Source: Rugalucina vietnamica (Eukaryota; Mollusca; Bivalvia; Lucinida; Lucinidae). Taken from it: a DNA stretch of 64,000 nucleotides. Location of the stretch: positions 63,626,931 through 63,690,930 of the forward strand of contig OZ024869.1 in the NCBI GenBank assembly GCA_964017185.1, in the 5' to 3' direction. Positions 1 through 30,591 of the stretch are shown piece by piece (position 1 is the stretch's first letter; every line of letters starts with the position of its first letter). The notes beneath the pieces are model-generated. The model worked only from the letters and a program-made list of their open reading frames with translations. It was not told the DNA's origin and ran no database searches. The translations under genes and the position numbers were made by a program.

Positions 1-990
1 CTTTTAAACATGCTCAAAATTAAAGCTTAATAACTACACTTGAGCCATGAAATCAGATTTAGTGTTGTGTGACAGCAAACACTCAGCTCAAGAACGGTCA
101 TCCGTGACCCATCCTGTCACATTGGAGTTACCATCATCTACACACAGGCATCTGAGATCATCTGAAATTCCGTTTTAACTTACATGTATCTTTAATTCTT
201 AAGCTAGAAAAACACTTGAATTCTACAAAATACTGGGAGTAAATGAACCCTGTCATTCACTATGTTTACTCCCACTATTTCTCACTTTCCAAGTGTTTAT
301 GTCGCTTTTCAAGTGCTTTGGTGGGCTAAAATGGAACTTCAGATATCTGTTATCTAAACAAAAAAGACAAAAAGGTCCATAATTTAGGGAGTTACTAGTT
401 CACACTTCGACAAGTACAATTTACTTAAATAAATACCCAGGGTGATATGTGTCTTCAAACCGTATACAATTTTTAAATGTGCTGCAAAAATTTTGAAAAT
501 CTTGTGACAAATAAATTGTATGACAAATAACGAAGTTCTGGACAAAAACATTTTTGGATAGGATTTTCTGTACAAACATCTCATGAAGGAGAGGTAAATC
601 TTTTCCCGCAAAAAAAATATTCTTAGTATTATATAGTGATTGCTCAAAATCATTATAAAATTACACAAATGACTTACCTGAGACGAATCTTCAAGATTAA
701 GAAAAAATTTTGGAAAAGCAACAGCATCTATTTTCATGATCATCGATTACCTCCCTTGCCAATGCAAAATCCCTATTCAAAATTTATATTGGCCATTAAA
801 ACCTTATCAGCTGACCGATGTTCAAATTTTTTGCAGGTCCTATTAGTAGGACCAACTAAGAACAAAATTTTGAATTTGAGATTCCTCTTAACAAAGATTA
901 TCAGAGTCTTTCCACTTGTACTTTTATTGTTTCCTACAGGCAGTCAAAAATCTAAGGAATCTGGTAAGATTGTGTGTCTCAAACAATAAT
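1..990. other. AT-rich sequence without a recognised gene
   Basis: I see no convincing exon, RNA gene or complete repeat here. The open frames are short and show no family resemblance. The N-terminal exon(s) of the SMARCD gene should lie upstream of 4584, but nothing here reads like the proline/glycine-rich N-terminus of that family, so they may be outside the window. Confidence 0.5.
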
Positions 991-1664
991 TGTAGTGAGA
1001 CCTGAGAATATTTATACCCCAGGCATTTATGCCGACGGGTATATAGTTTTTGCTTTTCCGTTCGTCCGTTCGTATGTTCGTTCGTTAGTTCGTTTCTTCG
1101 TTCGTAATTCCGGAACGTTCGTAGAATTTATGTCAAAGTTTTGGTTAAAGTTTCTCTAGAGGTGTATATCTCATGAACCAATGGTCAGAAACTATTCATA
1201 TTTGGACCATAGGTACCCTATAGGGTTTGCTTTGTTTCCATGAGTTCGGATCCCAGGGTCCATGCCCGGGGGTGGGGCTGGAGGTCAAAATCTAGGTCAC
1301 CTTTAAAATGTGCTGTTTACAATGTTAAGGTTTCTTCTCTTAAGTTCATATCTTAACAAACAATCATAGGAATGTATTCTTATATACCGTAGTTCATAGA
1401 TACCCTTTAGGGTTTGCTTTCATATTCAATGTCACCAAATCCTGGTTACCGTCCCCAGGGGTTGGGCTAGAGGTCAAAATCTAGGACACATTTATAATAT
1501 GATATATAATATGATAAACTTTCTGTAAGTCTGTTTTTTTTTCACATCCACTAAGTCTTGCCAGAACGCATTCATACTTAGACCATAGGTACCATGTAAG
1601 ATTCAGACTCTAGGGTCTATGTGCTGGGGGTGGGGCTAGAGGTCAAAATCTAGAACTTCTTTAA

Positions 1665-2282
1665 CAGTCAGGGACAAAACCTAAACAGGTTATAAAAAAA
1701 ATAACTGAAACAAGTTATTAATACACTTTAAATGATCTCCCTTTCCAAGATGTTAGAGTTAACTTTTCTTGGATATTTTTTTCAGGTCAAAAAACCACTT
1801 ATATAAGTTATGCTTTAATTAGTAATTATGACAAAATTAACTTGAATAGGTTATTAGTATCATTACCCCACTTATCTTTGAAGTACCTGCCTAATACTTT
1901 TTAGACTATGCGTAAGAAGAAATTCTTTTGTAGTAGCTACATTAAAGTTACATCATACTGGGAAAATTGTCTAGACATGTGCAAAATTCTGGTAAGGTGG
2001 GAACAGATGTTTTAAAATCAGGGATTTTGCCATTCTGATGCCCAAAAATTGCATAAAAAAATGAAATTTTCAAAATCTTAATGGTATATACTAACTTTCA
2101 GCCATGTGAGTATAAAACTCTCATCTTGCTGCATCTCCCATTAACATTTTAATTATGTAAAACCCTGCATATTTCAATTAAATTAAGAAAAACTTCACAG
2201 ATTTTGACTGATGCAGGGAAAATGAAAAATAACTTGTTTCAGTTATTTTTTTCATAACTTGTTTAGGTTTTGTCCCTGACTG
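1665..2282. mobile_element. 618-bp MITE with about 55-bp inverted termini and TTTAA duplication
   Basis: The left end CAGTCAGGGACAAAACCTAA is matched in inverted form by the right end, which finishes GTTTTGTCCCTGACTG. The complementarity extends inward for about 55 bp. TTTAA flanks both sides (1660-1664 and 2283-2287), consistent with a TTAA-targeting superfamily such as Kolobok or piggyBac. The interior has no ORF of note. It lies inside the tandem-cored element at 991-2836, so it inserted later. Confidence 0.75.
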
Positions 2283-2736
2283 TTTAATAATTGTATTTTC
2301 TGTACTTTTTTTTACTATCATGTTAAGAAATCATTCATACTTGCCCCTTAGGTACTCTATAAGGTTTGCCTTGTTTCTAATGACATTAGACTCTAGGGTA
2401 CATGTTGGGGGTGGGGCTAGAGGTCAAAATCTAGGACATCTTATTTTTTTACTTTTTTTTTTATTTTTTTTTTTTTTTAATGTTATTGAAGAATGACATT
2501 CTAATTTCCATCTAGGACCGAGGACCTGACCCTCAATGTCCGCGATCAAGTCCTAGATTGAGTATACAAGTCAGCTCTGTATACTGCTCTATAATTGGTC
2601 TGTCATTCTACTACACCCCCTCCCAATGGTTTTATTGCTTTTTTTTTTAAATAAAAAATTTAAGATGTACTTGTTGAGGGTGCTCTCTTTAATTCAGGAA
2701 TTGAGGTTCAATGTGTCAGTGTCAGTAAGCATGTCT

Positions 2737-2771
2737 GGGTCGGGGGCGGTGGGCTTAGGGGTGGGGGTGGG
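2737..2771 (+). other. G-quadruplex-like G-run cluster
   Basis: Six runs of three to five G lie within 35 bp (2737-2739, 2742-2746, 2751-2753, 2758-2761, 2763-2767, 2769-2771), with short loops. Another GGGGG follows at about 2783. This satisfies the usual intramolecular G4 pattern. It sits about 1.8 kb upstream of the first visible SMARCD exon, at the right end of a repeat. Confidence 0.6.
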
Positions 2772-3130
2772 TAGCTACCAGCCGGGGGTATACATGCCTC
2801 TCAAGGCACTTTTTCTAGTGTAGTGAGACCTGAGAAAAGCTTGTATGTACTTTGTTTGATTCAAGTAGTGCTGTATTTGATCTATATAGATGTGTTTGAA
2901 TTGTGTCAGCTTGTTCCAAGTGTATTTTTTGAAAGCTCTTATTTTGATTTGATTTTATAGTGTGTAAACTGCATCGTTAAGTTTATTTTAAGAAAACTGA
3001 GGTGTAGATCATCCCAAAGATTGATACAGCTGATCTGCGCTTTTTGTTCTTGCATGACAGATGACAGATTTTCTCATGACACAGCTTGTTTATATTAGTT
3101 TCCTGTATTTGAGACTGCTTGTTCTTTATT

Positions 3131-3380
3131 TGAGCCACCTCATGAGAAAACCAACAATGTTGTTTTTTAACAGGTTCAACATAAATCAGGCTGTACAAGC
3201 ACAGAGAAGATGGCTAGAGGTTGGAAATTTTGGATTTAGAAAGTAGAGGAACTTACTATTCCTGCAGCGAAAACAAAGGTGCTGATCAGCTTCGCGGTTA
3301 TCGCGAAGCCGATCTGCGTCCTTGTTTTTGCATATGCAAATTGTTTTTTTGTGTTGTTTTTTTTTTCATGATGTGGCTCA
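3131..3380. mobile_element. MITE family M1, copy 1 (TGAGCC termini)
   Basis: It starts TGAGCCACCTCATGAGAAAA and ends with the inverted TTTTTCATGATGTGGCTCA. Inside is a hairpin core with GCTGATCAGCTTCGCGG paired to a CGCGAAGC-GATC arm (about 3278-3320). The same termini and core recur at 6495, 21062, 24181, 25383 and, degraded, 53336. A fragment of a further copy (GCTGATCTGCG to CATGACACAGCTT) lies at about 3027-3090. It has no coding capacity. Confidence 0.75.
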
Positions 3381-3487
3381 TTTATGTCCTTTGTTTTGAG
3401 TCTGTCTGTTCAATGTTGTCTATTCTCAAAATATTCTGACATCCAAAATACTGAAATAAACCGTGTAACTTTCCAATGCAGAAGCCT

Positions 3488-3830
3488 CTGTGGTATAGTA
3501 GTGTAGCTACTCGCCAAATGGGTGTAAACCAGGGCTTTTTCTCTATACAAAACTGGGTCCGGTTTCCGGTACCAAATTTTTTCCCAATTGGCTGAAAAAA
3601 TTCCCAATTGACCTGGAACATTCCCAATTAGCAGAAAAATCCCAATTTATAAGGTTAATTTTCCCAATATTGCTTAAAATTGCACTATTTTTTTCCAAAA
3701 TGGTCGTATTTTTCCCAAAATCACACAATTTTTTTGCCAATTTCATTGGTTCCAAAAATTTCCCAAAAAGGTCAGAAAAAGCCCTGAAACCAGGGGTTGT
3801 GGGTTCATTCCAATCTTTCATATGAGACTT
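3488..3830 (+). mobile_element. Degenerate tRNA-like SINE fragment interrupted by a CAGGG-type MITE
   Basis: The flanks read as a tRNA-like head: an A-box-like stretch near 3488-3510, and a B-box-like GTGGGTTCATTCC near 3798. They are split by an insertion at 3530-3786 that begins CAGGGCTTTTTTC and ends GAAAAAGCCCTG. Short inverted CAGGGC ends suggest a hAT-like MITE. The expected 8-bp target duplication is ambiguous, because AAAC and CAGG overlap at the joint. The insert is rich in TTCCCAATT repeats. Confidence 0.5.
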
Positions 3831-4583
3831 GAAACGAAAGTTCAGTTTCCATAATGACTTTGGCTATTGAGTGGGGTGCAAAACAATACCTGAAATTTGC
3901 TAATTTGTTAAATGCCAAATTGAAACCAAAGTGAAATGAAGATTCTTGAATAGGGTGTTGAATACGAAATCAACCATCTTTCCAATGCTTAGATCTTGTC
4001 AGGTCTAGTGACAAAATTATTATCCTCTGTCTCTTTGCACCGTCTGTATCTACCAATTTTCGGATCAAAGGCTTTTTTTCTGAAAAAAAAAACAAAAAAA
4101 AAAAAACACACACACACACACAAAAAAAAAACCACGAAAAAACATTGCTTACACTATTTTAATACACTGACGTTATCCACTGGAAAACAGTGACATCATA
4201 TGATAAAAATTAACTTTATGTACATTTGTACTATGATTTCTGCTTCATTTATCTTGCTTTTCTAAGCAAGAATAATGAGCACTTTTGATTGCATTGTGTT
4301 TGTTATTTTGAAGTGAAAAGCATAGAAACGTCAGAATTGCTTTTTTACCAGATGAGATTTCCAGCTGCTGGAGCATAGCATAGGCTTTACACAGTGTCCA
4401 CTGTCACAACACACAGTGAATAGCAGACATGTAAAGCAATGCCAATTACATGTATGAACATGTCACTGAACACACACAAATGCTCTAAATAGGTAGATAT
4501 GGTATTCTTATACGTAAGTACATAACATGATAACACTGGAAAGTAATGCAATTAAATACGATGCTATGGCCTATATTTTGTAG

Positions 4584-24150
<19,567 letters not shown>

Positions 24151-24180
24151 ACTACCTGTTGAAACAGGAAGACGGAAAAA

Positions 24181-24411
24181 TGAGCTGTGACGCGAGAAAA
24201 CAAGTCTTCGGGGTTTCCTAGCAGGTCTGACACAAACCGCCCTGTGCAGTCACAGAAGCAAGCTAGAGGCTGGAATTTTTAGATTTAAGTAGAAGAGGGA
24301 TTGTACTATCGGTGTAGCAAAAACAAAGGCGCTGATCAGCTTCGCAGTTACTGCGAAGCTGATCTGCGTCTTTGTTTTCGCATAAATCCGGTTTTCTCGT
24401 GGCATGGCTCA
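24181..24411. mobile_element. MITE family M1, copy 4, in the SMARCD 3' UTR region
   Basis: Ends TGAGCTGTGACGCGAGAAAA and TTTTCTCGTGGCATGGCTCA. Core GCTGATCAGCTTCGC-AGTTACT-GCGAAGCTGATC. It begins 30 bp after the stop codon, so it should be transcribed as part of the 3' UTR and form a stable hairpin in the mRNA unless poly(A) addition occurs before it. Confidence 0.8.
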
Positions 24412-24798
24412 AATGGTTTTAAGAGGGGTGGAAAACATTATGTTTTACCTCTGAAAGTGTACATTAAAGAACATTGAACTACAACACATAGTGAAAGGAA
24501 ATGATTTCACCACAGAGTTGGGTCAGATTATTAAAACATTCAGTTGAGTATGTGCAATACAAGATGGATGCAGAAGAGCCAAAGACATTATTAGCCTCAA
24601 AGTCCAAAATTACATGTTTGCTAATTGTGCTGTAAAGCTGTCTGACAGATAAAGAGTGTATTTATTGGTAACAAAGAAAGATTGTGTACATTTCTCATTT
24701 AAAAATTATGTTGTGGGTGCTAGTAACCCCTTGTAGAGGGAATGAATTGTTTTGTAATTACGTGGTCAAACTACATCCCTGCCATGTACCTGCAGGGC

Positions 24799-25059
24799 CC
24801 AGTTGTTCAAAACTTTGTTAGCTTAATGTCATGGTTAAGACCTCAACTCGTTAAGTAAATGCCAACTAGATAAGCAAATACACTGTTATTTTTGTTGATA
24901 AAATGTGAGAATCCTTTTTGAATCCTTTTCAATGCAAAGGATTCTCACATTGCAATGGATTCTCACATTTTTTCAACAAAAAATAACAGTGTATTTGTAA
25001 TCTTGCCATTTGAAATTTTTATGAAACGTTAAGTAACGACGTTAATTTTGAACAACTGG
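24799..25059. mobile_element. 261-bp foldback MITE with CCAGTTGTTCAAAA ends
   Basis: CCAGTTGTTCAAAACTTTGT at the left and GTTAATTTTGAACAACTGG at the right are inverted. A second inverted pair lies inside: AAATACACTGTTATTTTTGT (about 24878) and its complement (about 24967-24987). It surrounds repeated GGATTCTCACATT motifs. No coding capacity was seen. Confidence 0.7.
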
Positions 25060-25382
25060 TATGCTGTAAGACAACTTGTCTGGGACTTTCAAACTATAAA
25101 GCTTGAACTCAAAGCAACAATTGGCAGGAACATGATCAGCAACTACAATGTAGAGGTCTTGGCAACAAAGGTGTTCATTTCAGCTTTTGTAGTTCATAAA
25201 ATCATTTAAGTATGTCATGTGTGTTTCATTCTGTCAGATCATCTGTTTATACCATTGTATCATTAAGTTGTGTCATTAAGTTGTGTCATTGTGTCATTAG
25301 TTAGCTCATGGTAAAGAAAGTACAAAATATTTGTTGAGTTTTGTTAGTTTCTTAAACCCTATTAACCAGAATGAAGAGGATA

Positions 25383-25615
25383 TGAGGTCATGAGAAAACT
25401 GGGTTTTTGCCTATGCGAAAACAAAGGCGCAGATCAGCTTCACAGTATCTCCGAAGCTGATCAGCGCCTTTGTTTTTGGTACTCCAATAGTACAATCCCT
25501 CTTCTTCATAAATCCAAAATTTCAAGCTTCTAGCATTTTTCTGTGACTGTACAGGCCGGTTTTGGTCGGACCATGTCAGAAACCCCGAAGACCAGTTTTC
25601 TTGCGTCGCAGCTCA
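25383..25615. mobile_element. MITE family M1, copy 5 (reverse orientation)
   Basis: The reverse-oriented body ends with GTTTTCTTGCGTCGCAGCTCA. The hairpin core GCGCAGATCAGCTTCAC / GAAGCTGATCAGCGCC is clear. It lies about 1 kb beyond the SMARCD stop. Confidence 0.75.
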
Positions 25616-25770
25616 TGTTTGTTTATATGTACACCAGTAACTGTATATAGATCAGCCTAGGCATTTCTAGGGTGTTATTCTCTGAACAACTTCATTGTTT
25701 CTTGACAGAAACTCCACATTTTGTCCACAAGGTTATGAGAAATTTCATTCATACTATAAGGAAACTTTTC

Positions 25771-25905
25771 AGCTCACCTGATCCAAAGGCTTAGGTGAGC
25801 TTAGTATACCCAAGATCCTTCCTCCGCCCGTTACTATCTGTTGTCCACATTTTTAAAGAAGAATATTTCTTAAGCTTGTGTGCAAATCTTGATCAAATTT
25901 GATAT
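25771..25905 (+). mobile_element. Fragment of AGCTCACCTGAG-family element
   Basis: AGCTCACCTGATCCAAAGGC then TTAGGTGAGCTTAG repeats the 5' hairpin of the element at 14192. It is followed by a degraded CCTCCGCCCGTTAC leader and TTGTCCACATTTTT. The tandem core is lacking or decayed. Confidence 0.6.
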
Positions 25906-26760
25906 GATAACATCAGTGGGTATTGACTACATCAGTTTTTGGAGCTGATTGCATCAATACTATGGTTTCCATGGAAAAACAACAACACAGACTTAATATT
26001 GGAACACACACACAAAAAAATTCTGATACCACAAGGTCTAGAGCTTTTATGAGTAGCAATAGTTTATTAAGCCTATGTATGAGTCCTGACAACAATACAG
26101 GCCACAACATGGGGACATCATTATCTGACATAGGCTCAAAATGGAAATAAAAGAACAACAACTGAAACTGCAAAAGGCATAGGGGCTTGTATATTTAGTT
26201 TGTAGCAGTAATGGGTGGCATACAACATTAATCTTGCCAATTATGCCATTCAGGTCTAAAATGATGGCGCCCAGGGTTCATTTGTTGAAGGGTATTACAA
26301 GAGAAGCACAGCAACTATACAAGGCTGTCACTGCTGTAGTGAAATAACTTCTATTTTAGACTAAATTATTGAGCTATGTCAAAATTTCATACAGGTATCA
26401 TTGCTGCAGAGAATTCAAGAAAATGCAAAATATTGTCAAACATCAAGTGACAGTATAGATGTATATCAGTGGTATTACAGTATGTAGAGGTGCATGCTTG
26501 AAGTGACAATATACTCCAAAGTTCCAAACACCAGCTCTTGCCGCTACAGAAAAAAAATCTTGTTGTTATAAAATATCAACAAAATCTTCTGGGTGCTGGG
26601 TACATGCTTGAAAGGTATGCCAAGTGCACTTACTATGCAAGATTTCATGCTTGAAACGCCTGCTCTTGGAGTCTTGCTCGAGAGCAGCATGGCCAGGATA
26701 TCTGACCATACCACCATGACCTCAGCTGTTGACCGTGGTTGTACAGCGATTAAATAAACT
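25906..26760. other. Intergenic sequence, no feature recognised
   Basis: Short overlapping ORFs exist on both strands, but none resembles a known protein and no splice-consistent exon was found. Confidence 0.5.
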
Positions 26761-26764
26761 AAAA

Positions 26765-26865
26765 TGTTCATGAAATACAGGTCAAGGGCACTGGGTCAAG
26801 ATGTGTGGTTGAAGGCATGCCAAGGACAATAACTAGGCAAGATTTCAGCATTGCAACTATATATA
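26765..26865 (-). mobile_element. Fragment of ATCGCACCTGC-family tandem unit
   Basis: GAAATACAGGTCAAGGGCAC and AAGGACAATAACTAGGCAAG are the reverse complement of the unit repeated at 5601-6485. A short (TA)n follows at about 26858-26873. Confidence 0.6.
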
Positions 26866-26989
26866 TATATATTACAGGTTAAAAGAAACCAAACTTAGAC
26901 ATGAATGAACAAAATTTAACTTGTTTTATATCGTGCCCTATATAGATTTGCAATTATCACAAATTGGGAAGTGTGATGATGTACTGATA

Positions 26990-27125
26990 GAAAACAGGAC
27001 TCCGGAGCTAGAGGTCCTGGGTTTGATTACCTACTGCTGCCTTGAAGTGTGCTTGAGCAATAAACTTTAAAGGTTTAAACCCAGGAAGCGGTTGCTCCAT
27101 TCCCAAATGACTGAAAACTGAAAAA
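26990..27125 (+). mobile_element. SINE fragment
   Basis: GTCCTGGGTTTGATTACC is B-box-like. AGCGGTTGCTCCATTCCCAA and ATGACTGAAAACTG match the body of the SINE at 54692-54887. An A-run ends it. Confidence 0.55.
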
Positions 27126-27224
27126 AAAAGAATTGACTGCGGTATTATGGCATAACCAAAAATAATTTAAGAGTCTTCATAAATGAAAATAAATGACAAT
27201 ACATGTACTTCAGCAGCAAAATGG

Positions 27225-27690
27225 TGTAACCTGTCGATCCTGTGGCTCGGTAGCTCAATGGTAGAGTACATGCTCGCACGGTAAGCGAGAGACGCTGGGT
27301 TTGAGTCCCGGTCGGGCCACATTCTTTTTTCGCCCCTGTGACATTTGGTGGGTCCTTGCTCGGGTTGCGAGAAGCAAAGGGACTGTCTCGTCAGTTCCGT
27401 CATGGTTCCGAGCGGATCATCAGGGACGAATCTGTTTAAGCAGGGGGAAATGTAACTGGTCGATCGTGTGGCTTGGTAGCTCAGTGGTAGAGTGCCCACA
27501 CGGTAAGCAAGAGACCCTGAGTTCGAGTCCCGGTCGGGCCAAATTCTATTTCCGCCCCTGTGACAATGGCAGTACCAACTTTGGTATGGGCCTCTTTGTG
27601 GTGACCGGCTTCGAGGGTGGTTCAACGGACCTTACCTGATCATTGCGGTTCATTGAGGGACGATTTGGTCTGAAGCAAGATTACCTCCCT
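27225..27690 (+). mobile_element. Tandem dimer of a tRNA-derived SINE
   Basis: Two tRNA-like heads, 27242-27320 and 27468-27540, lie 226 bp apart, each preceded by a GTCGATC-TGTGGC motif. Head 1 has a 7-bp acceptor stem (GTGGCTC / GGGCCAC), A box TAGCTCAATGG, anticodon-like stem CTCGC / GCGAG and B box GGGTTTGAGTCCC. Two extra bases between the T stem and the acceptor, and C at the normal U33 position, argue against functional tRNAs. CGCCCCTGTGAC follows each head. Confidence 0.7.
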
Positions 27691-28190
27691 TACGTGAAAA
27701 TATGAAAGTGAAAGTTACATTTAATGTTTTTCAATTTTAAGGCAATTTTCACAAGGTGAGCGCTTCATTAATGACCGCATTTAGCATTTCGGCTGAGACA
27801 CAATCAGGGTTGCTTTACTACCTTGGTCATGTTATGCATCTGTAATTCAGTGTGATACTATCAAATACCTATGGCCAAAAAAAAAATTAAAATTGTTTCT
27901 CAGGCACTTTTTGGAAAAAACAGATGAGGCAGGCAGGTTTTTTTTTTTTTTTTTTTTTCACCCAAAAACAGATGAGGCCACTTTTTTTTTTTTGGCAACC
28001 GGAAAAACATGCGTGAAAAAAATTGATATTTTTCTAATTTTGCTCAAAAAAATAGATTGTGGGTATGCACTAGAGCTGCATCACCCATAATCTGTCTTAA
28101 AGCAAAAATACAAAAATATATGTATACCACTGTACAACATAGCTTTACCTGTGGGTTGTATTTTCTATTATGATGTTCCTGTCGAAATAC
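27691..28190. other. Low-complexity intergenic sequence
   Basis: It contains T-runs (27940-27958, 27981-27992) and a segment GGCTGAGACACAATCAGGGT (about 27793) that recurs inverted near 34500, so it is a dispersed repeat. No gene was seen. Confidence 0.5.
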
Positions 28191-28335
28191 CAGACTCTCA
28201 TCTGGCATAATGGTTACAGCGTTGGCTTTGGAAGTGGGAGTTTGTGCGTTCAATACCAGCTGGGTCATACCAAAGACTTTAAAAATGGTATCAGTGGCTA
28301 CTTGGTGCTCAGCATTTGACTGCCTTCTCTTCTCC
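28191..28335 (+). mobile_element. tRNA-derived SINE
   Basis: A-box region CTGGCATAATGGTTACAGCG, B-box region GTGCGTTCAATACCAG, then GGGTCATACCAAAGACTTTA and TGGTGCTCAGCATTTGAC. This layout matches a SINE type common in bivalve DNA. The 3' tail is short. Confidence 0.65.
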
Positions 28336-28940
28336 AAAAACAACAACCTCAGTGATAGGAATACAGTAAATATGTCAAGGTGATGGTTGGTGGCAGACAG
28401 TGTAGTTCTATCATTGGGGTCTGGTCACTCTGGTGGTGGTGATACCCTTTCTCGGGGTTAAAACGAGGTGCATCGATAAATCGATGGGGGAACATTACGA
28501 TACAAGGCAAGACAATACTAATGCGATCGGGTGAATCTCAACTTCTACGCAGAATAAGCCAGAAATATTGCTATTGCTAATTTGAATACAACATACAAAA
28601 CATCATAATTTACTTACTTTTGACTGACAATTCCATTAAACAAGTAAAAATTATGAGTTTCGTGAGCTCTCCATTCACGTAGGTGGAAAGTGAAAGTAAG
28701 TCCGAAAACGAGGTTAAACTTATCAAAACTTGTTTTTGTTTTTTGAGCGAAACGAAATTGTTTCGTAGACGTTTCGAACTTTGCTGGATACATCTTTCAG
28801 GCGGTTTCGACCTTATATCATTTATTCCATGACTTTTACAGCTAATAACAATTCAGGTCCATGAGAACACCACCAACAACGGAGTATTACAAAATTGTTG
28901 TCCTGATGACAGATCCTCAATTCACCTTTCAGCGATTGCC

Positions 28941-30265
28941 ACCCACTCTACTAGTGTACCACCATACCCTACTAGGGTTTCCCCTATCGTTATCTCCTAG
29001 GGTACTCCTACTACTAGTGAACCATCATGTCCTACTAGGTTCCTCCATACCCTACCCTCTCAGGGTACACGCATCCCACCCTACTAGTGTACACTTCAGA
29101 CCCGTTATAAGGCGCTGGTCGGGGTCCACAAGTCGCATGCGCGTTATAGGTGAAGCGCGTAATGCAAATCTACTGAGTCGGACCAGGCTGATCACAGTTC
29201 ATGTAGTTTTTGTGGGTGGGGAAAAGCGCCTATACGGCGTGTTAATTTGCTTAACCGAGCAAATTGGCGGTTTATCCTGGAGTCCTTGTAAAATGGAATA
29301 AACAAAAGTGAAATTTTGCTTGTTTCCATATTTTAATCAATTAAAAACGATCTACAACGATTGAATGTGAAAAAAGCGTCAATGACACCACGCTAATGTT
29401 GCTGTTCCGCCTTTGACTTATTGGCGCACCCGGATATTTAACGCGGACAAGTGTCATTGCCGATTCCTTATTTACAATTATTTTAATTCGCCGTTCTTAA
29501 TCGAGAAAGCACAAATGCATTTTCTGATCGGATAGAATTATACAAGATATAGGTGTCCCAATGCTTAAAAAATCTTTGGTTTGTGTCGCCGTCGAAAGTG
29601 AGCAACGTTGCGTAACAGTTGTCACAAATAGCCTACAGCAGCCTGTGTTTACCGTCTCGTTATGGTCTATCGATAATCCCCTAGTGCTTTTGGCTTATTT
29701 TCACAACTTTTATGGCTAATCTTAAGAAAACAATGTGTCATCCACGCTTCGCGAGCGGTGGATTGTGTCCGTATAAAAATTACTGAAATGGCAATTATCA
29801 CTCGTGAATATACACGCAGCCGACACGGTTCGTAAACACATTATGCTTTCTATTAGAAAACCTGTTCTGTCAGTTTTAAATATGCAAAAGATAATTAACA
29901 TTAATTGTTCTCAATGTACAATAAAGAGAAACTGTAAGAAAATCGCTCCTTGGCAAACGCCTGACAACGGCTTTTAATTTTTTTTTTTTTACCATAAAGA
30001 GAAACTGTAAGAAAATTGAACCTTGGCGAATTCCCTGCAAACGATCTTTTTAACAGCGAATTCATCCGCACATAAACGCCTTAACTGCAATACAATACAG
30101 GAATATATTAGGGTAAAACGGCGCCTTGTACTACCCTAACTTACCAGGGTTCCACACTACCTTATCTCCTAGGATACACCCACCCTATTAGTGAACCATC
30201 CTCCTGTACAAGGATTCCTCCCTACCCTACCCTCTAAGGGTACACCCATTCCACCATACTAGTTT
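28941..30265 (+). repeat. CTACTAGTG-type repeat split by an inserted segment
   Basis: 28941-29095 repeats CTACTAGTGTACCACC, TATCTCCTAGGGTAC and TACCCTCTCAGGGTACAC. A similar block (TATCTCCTAGGATACACC, TACCCTCTAAGGGTACACCC) occurs at 30125-30265. Between them, 29096-30124 is more CpG-containing and has a duplicated segment ATAAAGAGAAACTGTAAGAA (about 29920 and 29993). No gene was recognised; the 146-residue ORF over the first block is repeat-derived. Confidence 0.5.
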
Positions 30266-30591
30266 TTTTTTTTTCTTCAAACAAACTGGACCGAAACAAC
30301 ATTGGGAAGAAACGTCTTGGATCCGAAAGTAAAAATGTTTCCGTCCAAAAAAAAAATGTTTTGTATTAACCCAAAATCATGAAGACGCTTTCCATGCCTC
30401 TTTGCAAGCGCTTGGCTTTTATCTCTTTGATCGCCAAAGACAAAAACGAAGATTTGAAACAGATGCGCTATTTTATTTATTTATTTTTTTTTTGAGACGA
30501 TAAAAAGGGGTAATGCGGGGGGTTTCAGACAGATGCGGCGGTGCCTGAGAAACATTTTTATTTTTTTTTTTGGCCTATTCGGGACTTTGAA

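Larger units (their letters stand above)
991..2836. mobile_element. Tandem-cored element with terminal hairpin, flanked by 18-bp direct repeats
   Basis: The 18-bp sequence TGTAGTGAGACCTGAGAA occurs at 991-1008 and again at 2819-2836. Just inside the left copy is a hairpin, TATACCCCAGGCAT pairing with ATGCCGACGGGTATA (about 1014-1044), followed by a CGTTCGTCCGTTCG-type leader (1058-1110). The core has about four degenerate units of 170-190 bp, each with GGGGTGGGGCTAGAGGTCAA near 1270, 1456, 1627 and 2407. The right end carries GGGGGTATACATGCC, partly inverted relative to the left hairpin. No coding capacity was recognised. The flanking repeats may be a target duplication or part of the element. 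A related core occurs at 47306-48110. Confidence 0.6.

Noticed and set aside
27242..27320. Functional tRNA-Thr-like gene
   Set aside because: The acceptor stem is good, but two extra bases follow the T stem, position 33 is C, and a second copy lies next to it in a SINE-like context.
28861..29301. 146-residue ORF rich in Leu, Pro and His
   Set aside because: It covers the CTACTAGTG-type repeat and has no domain, splice context or homologue that I recognise.
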